Origin: OLB23 sp965230965
GTDB lineage: Bacteria; Patescibacteriota; Microgenomatia; UBA1406; HO2-37-13b
Reading direction: 5' to 3'
NCBI GenBank assembly: GCA_965230965.1
Contig: OZ246401.1
Span: 248,001-312,000, forward strand
DNA length: 64,000 nt
The position numbers and the translations under genes are program-made. This document shows positions 43,031 to 51,361 of this stretch, one piece after another. A model generated the notes under the pieces. It was not told the DNA's origin and made no database searches. It saw only the letters and a list, made by a program, of their open reading frames with translations. Position 1 is the first letter of the stretch. The number at the start of each line of letters is the position of its first letter.

Positions 43031-43677
43031 TTCTTTTTTATATAGATAACACCACTTATGCCACTTTCCATTGGTTCGAATACCGGATGTTCTCCTCTCG
43101 ATGCAAAATAATCATCAGCAGCTTTTCTCGCACCCTTCCAGTAACCATAATCATCCATAATTAGAACACCGTTTTTAACTAATCTCGGATATAAAAGTTC
43201 TAAAGAAATTTTTGTCGGTTCATACCAATCCACATCTAGTCTAAGTAAAGATATAGATGGTGGAAGATTATTTGGCAATGTATCTGCCACATCTCCTTTT
43301 ATAAAATGCAGAAACTCTTTTGCATATCCTGTTTTTGCTACGTTGTTTTTTACTTCTTCTAAACTTGCTACACTCCTTTTATTGCCGATAGAAATAATTT
43401 TTGCTCCTTCGACATCTTGATGATTTACATCAAACTCGCCTGGTGGGGTCATTCCTTCATATGTATCAAATAAATAAATATGCACTACATTTGAGAATGT
43501 TTGTTGGGTTAATGCCATATTCATTACGCTACCGCCCCTATACACCCCACATTCAACAAAAGATCCCTTGATATGATTTTGATTAATGTATTTAACGGCT
43601 TCATATAGGCTACGCATTTTTGCTTTACTCGTCACAGTATATGGCGCACTTATTTTATATATTTGCTCAAAATCCAT
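43027..43677 (-). CDS. TylF/MycF-type sugar O-methyltransferase
   Basis: A 216-residue protein with strong TylF-family marks: MRSLYEAVKYINQNHIKGSFVECGVYRGGSVMNMAL (motif I), YLFDTYEGMTPP, FIKGDVADTLPN, LLRLDVDWYEPTKISLELLYPRL, GVLIMDDYGYWKGARKAADDYF. Family members (macrocin and mycinamicin methyltransferases) put methyl groups on sugar hydroxyls using SAM and Mg. It makes methylated sugars likely in the product of this cluster. Confidence 0.88.
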   Translation of the reverse strand: MDFEQIYKISAPYTVTSKAKMRSLYEAVKYINQNHIKGSFVECGVYRGGSVMNMALTQQTFSNVVHIYLFDTYEGMTPPGEFDVNHQDVEGAKIISIGNKRSVASLEEVKNNVAKTGYAKEFLHFIKGDVADTLPNNLPPSISLLRLDVDWYEPTKISLELLYPRLVKNGVLIMDDYGYWKGARKAADDYFASRGEHPVFEPMESGISGVIYIKKN

Positions 43678-43679
43678 AC

Positions 43680-44363
43680 TTAGATAAATTTACTAATAAT
43701 ATCTGCCGACTTACCCCAGTGAGGTATATCATATGCACGTAATATACCCATGCCTTTTCGATGTGACTGCGAAAGTTTATCAACACCGTCTTCGTGATCA
43801 ATGCGTACAACTGAAATCTCAGTGGAGAAATACATAGATTTCCGCCTTGTTACACCAAGCTTATCCTCGATATTGTGTCTCCCCAATTCTCCCGTAAAGT
43901 ATGAAGGAGTTCCATGTTGATGCTTGTTAAACCGTTCTTCTAGTGCCTCGATAGCAAGTTTTCTCGGTGCAATTAATGTTGAGTTACTTATACGATCTTT
44001 CCAAAAATATGTTGGGGTTTTACTCCATCTCAAGATACCAAATCTGTTTTGATTATACGCAAATGTATCTTCAGGAGGCCTAAATTCAAAATGTTCTTTT
44101 GGATATAACGTGTCATCTTCAGCAACTCCTATATATTCAGTTATTGCTTCTTTCGCCCCTCTTAAGAGTTGAAAATAAATATTTGAAATATGATATGGTT
44201 CTTCATCTAGTAAATTTATTCCCCAATCAAGTGGCTCTCTCGATATTGTAATAATTGGTGCAGAACCTGCAGCCTCAAGCAATTTTTCTTTATGAAACGC
44301 CGCCCATTGTTTCGGGACCCTATTCGCAGTGAGCATGATGATGGTAATATCGTTTTGTGGCAT
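43680..44363 (-). CDS. Putative GT-A-type glycosyltransferase (paralog)
   Basis: A 227-residue protein: DITIIMLTANRVPKQWAAFH, APIITISREPLDWGINLL, and IGVAEDDTLYPKEHFEF with an acidic EDD at the metal site (about residue 80), followed by NTLIAPRKLAIEAL-like and HNIEDKLGVTRR segments. Third member of the cluster's in-house family. It shares one base with the upstream methyltransferase gene. Specific sugar unknown. Confidence 0.58.
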   Translation of the reverse strand: MPQNDITIIMLTANRVPKQWAAFHKEKLLEAAGSAPIITISREPLDWGINLLDEEPYHISNIYFQLLRGAKEAITEYIGVAEDDTLYPKEHFEFRPPEDTFAYNQNRFGILRWSKTPTYFWKDRISNSTLIAPRKLAIEALEERFNKHQHGTPSYFTGELGRHNIEDKLGVTRRKSMYFSTEISVVRIDHEDGVDKLSQSHRKGMGILRAYDIPHWGKSADIISKFI

Positions 44364-44983
44364 TATGATTTATTTGTGATAACAACCATCATTCCCCCAT
44401 GCCATTTTCGTGGTACATCTATTACTTCTATATCATATTCTGGTAATGCGCTTCTTATTTTTTTTGAGTGGCCTACGTCTTCAATGATATATAGCACGTC
44501 TTTTTTGAGAAGCGGTAACAAATTTTGTGCAAGTAAAATCTGATCAGCTACATGATGCGATGCATCATCGACTACAAAATCAATATCTGAACCAATATTT
44601 TCAACTAATTTTTCCATATCCTCTTGTAACCGTTCATCACATAAAAAGGTAGTAATCCTTTCATCTGCGAAAATTGTTTCGGGTCTATTATCCGCTCCAT
44701 AAATTTGTGCATTTGGAAAAAAATCCCTCCACATATATAAACTTGCTCCTCTTCTAAGATATTGCTGAATTCCATTTTGAAAAACTTGTTCTGGCTGATG
44801 ATGATTTTTTCTATAAAGTCCTATGCCCACTTCTAACACCTTTTTTATTGAAAAGCGACGATCCTTCAGTAATTCGTAATATATAGGAGTGTAGGAATGT
44901 TTGATCTGGGGGCATTTATCTGTCCCATATTTATATCCCAACTCGCACAACGGTGTAATGAGGTTATTGTTAGGTAATACCAT
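44363..44983 (-). CDS. MycE-like SAM-dependent methyltransferase
   Basis: A 206-residue protein: LGYKYGTDKC ... HSYTPIYYELL then motif I KVLEVGIGLYR, QIYGADNRPETI (acidic end of strand 2), IDFVVDDASHHVADQILLAQNLLPLL and DVLYIIEDVGHS. The KYGTDK...YTPIYYELL...EVGIG start is characteristic of the MycE-type sugar 2''-O-methyltransferases and relatives. It overlaps its upstream neighbour by 14 bp. Confidence 0.78.
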   Translation of the reverse strand: MVLPNNNLITPLCELGYKYGTDKCPQIKHSYTPIYYELLKDRRFSIKKVLEVGIGLYRKNHHQPEQVFQNGIQQYLRRGASLYMWRDFFPNAQIYGADNRPETIFADERITTFLCDERLQEDMEKLVENIGSDIDFVVDDASHHVADQILLAQNLLPLLKKDVLYIIEDVGHSKKIRSALPEYDIEVIDVPRKWHGGMMVVITNKS

Positions 44984-45719
44984 GTTTAGTAAATATCTTG
45001 ACTAATCTATCAGACATGAGCGGAATTTTCAAACTATTCTTACCATACATAAACATATTTAAGGCGGTATCGGGCATGCGAACATCCCGATCACTAGGTC
45101 TAAAATGCAGAATTTTAATTGGTTTAGTAGCCTCTTTGTATACGATTGGAATGTATCTTTTTGTAATATTGTAGGTTACATTTAATTTTTTGTACCTTGT
45201 AAGTTCGATCTTATTATGTTTAATAAGCCAAGTTAGTGTTTTCTCGTTATTTCGACTTCTCCAGGGTCGCTCAATACTCGTTTTATGTAGTAAATCTAAA
45301 ATATCGAAAGCACTTTTTTTAAAAAAGAAACTGGACATTGTCCATTCGGGTTTATAGAAATAATGAACAAGTCCTACATCGTATTTAGCAAGTTGAAGCT
45401 CATCCTCATTTATGCGAGCATTTTCATAAGCATCTAGATCATGACACCAATATAGTTCGTCTTTATCTATTACATCAGTCCCCAAAAGATCTAGGACAAC
45501 AGGAATTTTACTTGCGGCAAGATCAAAATCATAATACAAACCATCTTTAACAATTAAAGATACGATGCTTTTGTATTCGAAAGGGAAATTTGTCACTAAA
45601 AGAATATCCTCTCTTTTCCAGCCAAGATCTAGACTATTGTCTATTTGTATTTTTAGAAGAGTTTCGTCTTCGCCTTTTATTTTTTTCTCCGGGTGTGTGT
45701 ATATTAAAACATTTTTCAT
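44970..45719 (-). CDS. Putative DxD glycosyltransferase
   Basis: A 249-residue protein: NVLIYTHPEKKI, IDNSLDLGWKREDILLVTNFPFEY, then ELYWCHDLDAYENARI with a DLD metal-binding motif (about residue 93), and KILHFRPSDRDVRMPD near the end (His of a GT-A C-terminal site). The next gene upstream is a clear paralog with the same marks, so the pair arose by duplication. ATGA overlap couples their translation. Donor and acceptor unknown. Confidence 0.6.
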   Translation of the reverse strand: MKNVLIYTHPEKKIKGEDETLLKIQIDNSLDLGWKREDILLVTNFPFEYKSIVSLIVKDGLYYDFDLAASKIPVVLDLLGTDVIDKDELYWCHDLDAYENARINEDELQLAKYDVGLVHYFYKPEWTMSSFFFKKSAFDILDLLHKTSIERPWRSRNNEKTLTWLIKHNKIELTRYKKLNVTYNITKRYIPIVYKEATKPIKILHFRPSDRDVRMPDTALNMFMYGKNSLKIPLMSDRLVKIFTKHGIT

Positions 45720-46507
45720 CTAATACCATGGTATGCAAAAATTTTATTTAGTCTTTCTGTTATCAATGGTATATTAAGCTCATTTTCGCCTTTAAAAAAT
45801 CGCAGAGCACTTTCTCTCCCTACACCGCCTAATCTTTTTTTACCTACAAGGGGATGAAAATGAACAACCTTCAATGGTTTTAATGACTTCTCATAAACTG
45901 AGCGGAGATTGTAACCAATGAAGTTATATGTATTGTTAATTTTTTTAACTCTTTTCCTCATGGTTTCATCCTGTTCAAGGAGTATTCCCAAGGCTTCTTC
46001 TTCATCAATGCCTTTTTTATATATCAAATCTTGTAGGTGATCAAAAATATCTTTGGACCCTGATTTAAAATAAATAATGCCGCCGCTCCACCTATCCTTA
46101 CCACGAAAGTGTTTGGCACCACCAAAATCAGTCATAGCAATCTCATCTTCCTTAATATCTATCTCTGATTCGTCTATTACTTCAAGTTGAAATGCATCTA
46201 GATCATGAAACCAGTAAAGCTCATTTTTTTGAATAGCCCCGGTGTCAAAAAGCTTGATAATGGCATTGATTTTGCTCGCTTGGGGCTTTCTATTAAAAAA
46301 ATCCACACCATATAACTGAGTTGTTTGAATATCGCCATAATGATATGCAAAGTTTGTTGCCAAAATAATATCTTTTTTTTTCCATCCAAGTTCCTGACTA
46401 TTTTCAATTTGTATTTTAGAAAGTGGAAGAGCATCATTACTTGCGAGATCGGCACGAGGATTATCGAAAGAGCCTGTCGGACTAATATAAATCATTAGGT
46501 TTTTCAT
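45716..46507 (-). CDS. Putative DxD glycosyltransferase (paralog)
   Basis: A 263-residue protein parallel to the downstream neighbour: NLMIYISPTGSFDN, IENSQELGWKKKDIILATNFAYHYG, ELYWFHDLDAFQLEVI (DLD about residue 113), LKVVHFHPLVGKKRLGG. The family is not one I can name, but the GT-A logic (N-terminal nucleotide-binding fold, DxD, C-terminal His) is visible. It starts 12 bp after the GT2 gene. Confidence 0.6.
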   Translation of the reverse strand: MKNLMIYISPTGSFDNPRADLASNDALPLSKIQIENSQELGWKKKDIILATNFAYHYGDIQTTQLYGVDFFNRKPQASKINAIIKLFDTGAIQKNELYWFHDLDAFQLEVIDESEIDIKEDEIAMTDFGGAKHFRGKDRWSGGIIYFKSGSKDIFDHLQDLIYKKGIDEEEALGILLEQDETMRKRVKKINNTYNFIGYNLRSVYEKSLKPLKVVHFHPLVGKKRLGGVGRESALRFFKGENELNIPLITERLNKIFAYHGIR

Positions 46508-46519
46508 TTCTGGATTAGC

Positions 46520-47302
46520 CTACATATTCCACTTTGGTTTTATTTCTTTATTGAAATACTCCTCCCATACACCTAGCGAGTATGTCCAGCACAACTCATT
46601 ATTTGATGGATTTTCCTTTGTGCCGTTATTATGAGTTCGTGGAAAGTCTCTATGCTTATGTGCATACCACGTATTTTTGTTAACCATGAGCTTTCCACCT
46701 GCTTTCCATGTTTTAAAAACCATTTCATGACTATCTTGATAGTGTGGACCGTAGCCCTCATTCTGCAACTCACCAATAATAGTATCCCACCAGCTTCGCC
46801 TCATGACCCAACAGCTTCCCTGCATTGCCATTGACTCCTGAATGGGTTGATTATCATCTCCAGCTGACTCAACTCCAGAAAATTTTCTGACAAAATCATT
46901 GACTCTGACTATTTTCAGCTTCATAAAGTCTACAGGGGGGATATCCATAACCTCCCACTTTACCGGATCAAGGAAATATCGCCTGGGGGTTACAATCCAG
47001 TTTGGCTCGCAATCCTTTGTTAAAATAACATCATAGCCCTTTCCAAAGGCACAATGCTCATCAGTTCGCATCAAAAATTCTCCAGTCGACACGGCTATGC
47101 CAGCATTAATAGCTCTCCTCATTCCACGATTCTGACCCAAATGAAGATAACGGACCCTTGGATCATTAATGATTGGTTTATCGGGCCAATAGCCATCTAA
47201 TATAGGAATAATCTCGACGTCTCCTGTCGCATTATTGAGCAGCGATTCAATAGTTTTGTGAAGCAAAGGGTCTTTATATGAAGGAATTATTACCGAAAGC
47301 AT
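46520..47302 (-). CDS. GT2/GT27-like glycosyltransferase, first gene of the cluster
   Basis: A 260-residue GT-A enzyme: MLSVIIPSYKDPLLHKTIESLL, IIPILDGYWPDKP, RGMRRAINAGIAVSTGEFLMRTDEHCAFGKGYD (DxH, about residue 97), MQGSCWVMRRSWWD, and HEMVFKTWKAGGKLMVN then TWYAHKHR. The DxH and E....W..GG...H..R marks are shared with the last gene of the cluster and resemble polypeptide GalNAc-transferases, which start O-glycans on Ser/Thr. A TATAAT box ends 8 nt before the ATG; the gene heads the minus-strand run towards the giant Ser protein. Confidence 0.78.
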   Translation of the reverse strand: MLSVIIPSYKDPLLHKTIESLLNNATGDVEIIPILDGYWPDKPIINDPRVRYLHLGQNRGMRRAINAGIAVSTGEFLMRTDEHCAFGKGYDVILTKDCEPNWIVTPRRYFLDPVKWEVMDIPPVDFMKLKIVRVNDFVRKFSGVESAGDDNQPIQESMAMQGSCWVMRRSWWDTIIGELQNEGYGPHYQDSHEMVFKTWKAGGKLMVNKNTWYAHKHRDFPRTHNNGTKENPSNNELCWTYSLGVWEEYFNKEIKPKWNM

Positions 47303-47310
47303 GGTTTTGC

Positions 47311-47341
47311 ATTATACACTTAGTTTCTTTCTTTTATCAAA
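47311..47341 (-). promoter_or_regulatory. Promoter of the glycosylation cluster
   Basis: Minus strand TTGATA (47341-47336) and TATAAT (47316-47311) with a 19-bp spacer, longer than ideal. The -10 box ends 8 nt before ATG 47302. No other promoter of similar quality is visible within the overlapping genes. Confidence 0.45.
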
Positions 47342-47346
47342 CAAAA

Positions 47347-47994
47347 TTAAAAAACTAAATGGAAATAGTTATATTGAAGATTTTGCCGATTTTGCCAATG
47401 AACCGCAAAATCAAAGTCACCTTTTGCATACCTAAATGAACCATTTTCTGTGTCAGCTTTCATGATATACCAACCACCATCTTTGTTTATATAGCCAAAG
47501 TAGGCAACGACACTATCATCAACCTCTGCAATTCTATATTGCTCTTTAATTTGATCTTCATCAGGCTTAATGTCTGCTGGAACCGCATTACCTAATGCCA
47601 GATTTCTCGATGGTGTTGCCATGTCATTAAAAAGTAAACTACCGATTCGCTTGTTGAGGATAGAATAAAAGAATAAGAATATTCCTGTACTCCCTATCAA
47701 CTTCAAGAACATGCGCTTGTCACTATCACTTATCTCTGTAGGCTCTTCTTTGAGGTGAGAATGATGTATAACCGTATATGCTCCCGTAGAAACAAGAGAC
47801 ACTGGTGTGGCCTGTTGCTTTACATGAGGGCCACCCCTATGTTCTAGCATGACCTTAAATATGATATAAGCGAGGACTGGATAAAAAAGAAGTGCGTACC
47901 ATAAATTTGTACTTTGACTGATTGTAATGAACACAAAAACAATAGCCCACCAGGCAATAAGAAAACTCACATAAAATGCTTTCCATCTATTCAT
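47347..47994 (-). CDS. Membrane protein of unknown function
   Basis: A 215-residue protein with two N-terminal membrane helices (about 7-28 and 31-49), a polar loop, a third helix (about 95-113) and a C-terminal domain (about 145-215) with the pattern YFGYINKDGGWYIMKADTENG ... YAKGDFDFAVHW. That ending resembles a fibre-like GYINKxGxWYI motif in which the part outside or inside the cell cannot be settled. No family recognised. It sits upstream of the glyco-cluster on the same strand. Confidence 0.5.
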   Translation of the reverse strand: MNRWKAFYVSFLIAWWAIVFVFITISQSTNLWYALLFYPVLAYIIFKVMLEHRGGPHVKQQATPVSLVSTGAYTVIHHSHLKEEPTEISDSDKRMFLKLIGSTGIFLFFYSILNKRIGSLLFNDMATPSRNLALGNAVPADIKPDEDQIKEQYRIAEVDDSVVAYFGYINKDGGWYIMKADTENGSFRYAKGDFDFAVHWQNRQNLQYNYFHLVF

Positions 47995-48143
47995 GTTGTT
48001 CTGATCATCTATTCTTTAATCTCCATTCATATAAAATCTATGGGAATAAATAATATCCCTAAATTCATAAACCTATATTTAGGGTACGCAAGTACGCAAT
48101 GTTTTTCAATTGCAATTTCCCTCATCGTGAGGTTTTAACCTCG

Positions 48144-48172
48144 TTGGTATTAGACTCGTAATGATTTATAAT
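48144..48172 (+). promoter_or_regulatory. Promoter of the DUF1801-like gene
   Basis: TTGGTA (48144-48149), 17-bp spacer, TATAAT (48167-48172), ending 7 nt before ATG 48180. Confidence 0.6.
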
Positions 48173-48179
48173 ACATACT

Positions 48180-48593
48180 ATGAAATCCACTAAAACCTTT
48201 TCTGACGCAGAACGAGCTGCTATGAAAGAGCGCGCATTAGAGCTTAGAGCCAATAAAAAAGACGGCGAAGCTCTGTTGCTTGCAAAGATAGCTGAAATGC
48301 CCGAGCCAGATCGCTCTATGGCAAAAAAAATACATGCCATAGTGAAAGAATATGCACCTGAGCTCAGCTCAAAAACCTGGTACGGCATGCCTGCGTATGC
48401 TAACAAAGAGGGCAAGGTCGTATGTTTCTTTCAAACCGCAGCAAAGTTTAAATATAGATATGCCACATTGGGTTTTAATGACCCTGCCCATCTTGATGAA
48501 GGTAATATGTGGGCGACCAGCTATGCGCTCATAAAATTGACGCCAGCTGATGAGAAGAAGATCATTGGGCTTATTAAGAAGGCTGTGAGCTAA
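48180..48593 (+). CDS. DUF1801/YdhG-like protein
   Basis: A 137-residue cytoplasmic protein. A charged N-terminal helix is followed by the DUF1801 core: SMAKKIHAIVKEYAPELSSKTWYGMPAYANKEGKVVCFFQ and a closing part KLTPADEKKIIGLIKKAV. Members include the proposed iron chaperone Fra/YdhG and many stress-linked small proteins; the biochemical role is unsettled. Its end overlaps the convergent VOC gene by 20 bp. Confidence 0.75.
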   Translation: MKSTKTFSDAERAAMKERALELRANKKDGEALLLAKIAEMPEPDRSMAKKIHAIVKEYAPELSSKTWYGMPAYANKEGKVVCFFQTAAKFKYRYATLGFNDPAHLDEGNMWATSYALIKLTPADEKKIIGLIKKAVS

Positions 48594-49482
48594 CTCTCTT
48601 TAGCTCAGCAATATCGAATTTCTTCATTTTGAGGACTGCTTGCATCACTTTTGCAGATGCCTCTTCATCTTTCGCATACATCATTTCTTCCATCTCTGAC
48701 GGCACAATCTGCCAAGAAATACCAAACTTATCTTTTAGCCAGCCGCATTGTTCGGATTCTGGAACAGCAGAAAGCTTTTCCCAGTAATAATCAATCTCTT
48801 CCTGCGTATCGCAGTTCACTATAAATGAGACTGATTCATTGAAGGCAAACTTATGATCATGAGCGCTATCCATAGCTACAAACCATGAATCGAGTAGTCT
48901 AAAATCTGCGAACATGAGGGCATCTTCCTTATCAGGTTCGTGCCCAGGACCATATTTCATCATTTTTCCCATTTGCGAATCCTTGAATATTGAAAGATAA
49001 AAATTAATAGCTTCTTCTGCTTTTCCATAGGACTCTTTTACAAATAGAAACGATGGAATAATATCTGGTCGAACTTCTCCATCCGGGTTCGTTAAAATGA
49101 GCTGCCATGAAAAGCCATATCTATCTTCTACCCATCCATATTGTTTACTGAAAGGATATTCCTGGAGCGGCATGAGAATTTTTCCACCTTCAATCAATTT
49201 CTCCCATATTGCATCAATATTTTTTCCTGCATCTTGATCTTTTGAGGGATCAAAATTGACAAAAAATGAAATCGAAGGGTTGGGTTTAAAGTAAGGGCCA
49301 GCACTAATAGCCATAAAAGGTTGACCATAGAGCTCGAAGGATATAACATCGCAGTCGCCCGAGGGTGTATTATGCAAAACTGTCGTATTATTTATTTTTG
49401 AATGAGGAAATAGCGATGTATAAAACTCGGTAGCTTCTTTGGCTTCTTTATCAAACCAGAGATGAGGAACAATTTCGTGCAT
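48574..49482 (-). CDS. Tandem VOC-superfamily (PhnB-like) protein
   Basis: A 302-residue protein with two PhnB/3-dmu-9-like VOC domains: residues 3-125 (VPHLWFDKEAKEATEFYTSLFP ... YGWVEDRYGFSWQLIL) and about 135-280 (IPSFLFVKESYGKAEEAINFYLSIF ... CGWLKDKFGISWQIVPSEM). VOC proteins fold as metal-binding dimers of beta-alpha-beta-beta-beta units; here two units are joined. Function may be antibiotic resistance or small-molecule modification; cannot be told. TATAAT on the minus strand (49495-49490) ends 7 nt before the ATG. Confidence 0.85.
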   Translation of the reverse strand: MHEIVPHLWFDKEAKEATEFYTSLFPHSKINNTTVLHNTPSGDCDVISFELYGQPFMAISAGPYFKPNPSISFFVNFDPSKDQDAGKNIDAIWEKLIEGGKILMPLQEYPFSKQYGWVEDRYGFSWQLILTNPDGEVRPDIIPSFLFVKESYGKAEEAINFYLSIFKDSQMGKMMKYGPGHEPDKEDALMFADFRLLDSWFVAMDSAHDHKFAFNESVSFIVNCDTQEEIDYYWEKLSAVPESEQCGWLKDKFGISWQIVPSEMEEMMYAKDEEASAKVMQAVLKMKKFDIAELKRVSSQPS

Positions 49483-49486
49483 ATGC

Positions 49487-49495
49487 TATATTATA
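49487..49495. promoter_or_regulatory. Overlapping divergent -10 boxes
   Basis: The 16-bp gap between the VOC and Nudix genes holds TATATT on the plus strand (49487-49492, 6 nt before ATG 49499) and TATAAT on the minus strand (49495-49490, 7 nt before ATG 49482). Both polymerases would compete for the same bases, and each -35 would lie inside the other gene. Confidence 0.5.
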
Positions 49496-49498
49496 GCA

Positions 49499-49897
49499 AT
49501 GGCAGATCACGAAAATGACAATATATTTCAGATTTCAGTAAAAGGACTTTGTTTCAGTGAAGAAAACAAAATCCTTATGACACTTGATGAAGAAGGTTAC
49601 TGGGATCCATTCGGAGGCCGCATACAAAAAGGTGAAAATATGATTGAAGCATTGATCAGAGAATGCAAAGAAGAAACAGGACTCGACTGTGAAGTGTTAG
49701 ATGAACGACCACTTATTGTCTACTCCTCAATTGATATATCTGGAAGAGGCCGAGCAATGGTTTATTACAAAGCAAAACTAGAAAATTTAAACTTTACGCC
49801 ATCCGACGAGTGTCTGGATATGAAGTTTTTTTCTAAAGAAGAGCTAAAAGATCTAAAAATTGCACCGCAGACAAAACCCTTACTAGAATATCTTTAA
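49499..49897 (+). CDS. Nudix hydrolase
   Basis: A 132-residue Nudix protein. The Nudix box is complete: GGRIQKGENMIEALIRECKEETGL (residues 38-61), with the REx2EE catalytic and metal-binding glutamates. It hydrolyses nucleoside diphosphates linked to another moiety; the specificity is unknown, with 8-oxo-dGTP-type cleaning one possibility. The stop overlaps the stop of the convergent DUF2079 gene by 4 bp. Confidence 0.88.
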   Translation: MADHENDNIFQISVKGLCFSEENKILMTLDEEGYWDPFGGRIQKGENMIEALIRECKEETGLDCEVLDERPLIVYSSIDISGRGRAMVYYKAKLENLNFTPSDECLDMKFFSKEELKDLKIAPQTKPLLEYL

Positions 49898-51258
49898 TTG
49901 CCCTTTCTAAATATGTACTGATCCCCTTCGTGCCAGATTAGCTTATAAGATTGATCCGCTTTCACTTTTTCAAAGATCATCGACATTGGTTTTTTTGCAT
50001 CTTCGAGAACATGTGCTGGGTTTTGGCCAGGACGAAGATCAAATAAGATGTAATCGGGATTGTAATCTTCATAATTTAGTCTAATAAGATAAGCCCTCTG
50101 ATGTGAGAAGTGCCCAAGAATATTATTCTGTGCCATAACTGATGCATTCGGTGGAACTTGATCGGTCATATTTCGCAAAAATGAAAAGTTCTTTGATTGC
50201 GTATAAAAATCTGGAATAAAGGCAAGATAAAGTGGCGTACGATAACGAAAGTAAGAAAAATAAAACGTCATTATCAAAATACCGATGCCGATTGGGAGTG
50301 CGAGATTCTTTTTCTTAAGTCGTGAAAAACCAATTGCTGCAGCAATGGCCAAAGTTGGTGCGATCTCTGCATTGTAATGCATTGCCAAACCCCAGCGCTC
50401 ACCGCCTGCCGTGAGAAAACGCAAAGCGTAATGTAGGGCTATTGTAATATAAAGTTCAAATCCTAAAAGTGGGAGGAGTAAAAAATTTAGCATGCTTACA
50501 AGAACCGTTTCGATTTTTTCTGTTGGAGAATATAAGTCTTGAATACGTTCTATCAATGACTTATCTACAGGGGTGTAGTTATATGCGCCATTATTAAAAT
50601 GAGGAATAATAAAACCAATTGCGACTATTCCCCAGACTATTGAGGCGCACATAAGCAACAAACTTAGACGACGCCATTCTTTTTTATATAAAAAAGTAAA
50701 GGCAGCGAGGCCGAAGCCGAGCGCGAATAGATTTTCCTGAAATCCAATGGTATATAAAAAGGATGCAACAAATATATTCTTTCTATTTGTGAGAAGTGCC
50801 CAATAGCATATTGATAGGGGCAGCGTCATGAAAGTAATTGCATGAATATCGAAGAACACTGCATTATGAAGACCGATGAAACCTAAGTAACCAAGCATAA
50901 TGGCATAAGAAACTACAGTATTCTTTGTGATGGCTTTGCTTCCTAGCAGAATAAAAAACCCGCTGAGTCCCACGACTATAGATTGGACAATCAAAATCGC
51001 TTCGGGACGCGAAGTAAACCAATAGATTATAGAAAAAAGATAAAAGCTTGGTGCAAAGTGATCACCAAATTGAAGCTTTCCCAACAAAGTAAAATGATCA
51101 ATGACTGGTGGTTGAAATCGAGATAGGTTCCAGAGAGTGCTATCAAAAATACCAAAATCGTAATACCCCATTTCAAATTGCCAATAGCGATTGAGAGCAA
51201 CGATTGAGGAGATTATTGTGAAAAGAATAATAAATATTACTGCAGGTAATTTTTTCAT
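49894..51258 (-). CDS. DUF2079 multi-pass membrane protein
   Basis: A 454-residue protein with about ten membrane helices. The start with NRYWQFEMGYYDFGIFDSTLWN, then HFTLLGKLQFGDHFAPSFY and FFDIHAITFMTLPLSI, match the DUF2079 family, whose D/H-rich first loop and many helices suggest a GT-C-like lipid-sugar glycosyltransferase; that activity is not proven. The last ~90 residues are a soluble domain. Possibly linked to surface glycans, but the gene is separate from the glyco-cluster. Confidence 0.75.
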   Translation of the reverse strand: MKKLPAVIFIILFTIISSIVALNRYWQFEMGYYDFGIFDSTLWNLSRFQPPVIDHFTLLGKLQFGDHFAPSFYLFSIIYWFTSRPEAILIVQSIVVGLSGFFILLGSKAITKNTVVSYAIMLGYLGFIGLHNAVFFDIHAITFMTLPLSICYWALLTNRKNIFVASFLYTIGFQENLFALGFGLAAFTFLYKKEWRRLSLLLMCASIVWGIVAIGFIIPHFNNGAYNYTPVDKSLIERIQDLYSPTEKIETVLVSMLNFLLLPLLGFELYITIALHYALRFLTAGGERWGLAMHYNAEIAPTLAIAAAIGFSRLKKKNLALPIGIGILIMTFYFSYFRYRTPLYLAFIPDFYTQSKNFSFLRNMTDQVPPNASVMAQNNILGHFSHQRAYLIRLNYEDYNPDYILFDLRPGQNPAHVLEDAKKPMSMIFEKVKADQSYKLIWHEGDQYIFRKGN

Positions 51259-51295
51259 TCCCTTTATTATACCTCTGGTAAAATCGTAATACTCG

Positions 51296-51328
51296 TGTCA
51301 TACGTATTGTCATACAGGTGTATGACAA
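51296..51328 (+). promoter_or_regulatory. Operator-like repeat upstream of ridA
   Basis: TTGTCATACA (51307-51316) and TGTATGACAA (51319-51328) form a perfect 10-bp inverted repeat with a 2-bp centre; another TGTCATAC half-site stands 12 bp to the left (51296-51303). It lies between divergent genes and covers the -35 region of the ridA promoter (TATACT 51350-51355), whose -35 box is poor. It is a candidate binding site for an activator or repressor. Confidence 0.6.
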
Positions 51329-51361
51329 TATTCACTACTGTTGAAGTGCTATACTATCCAT

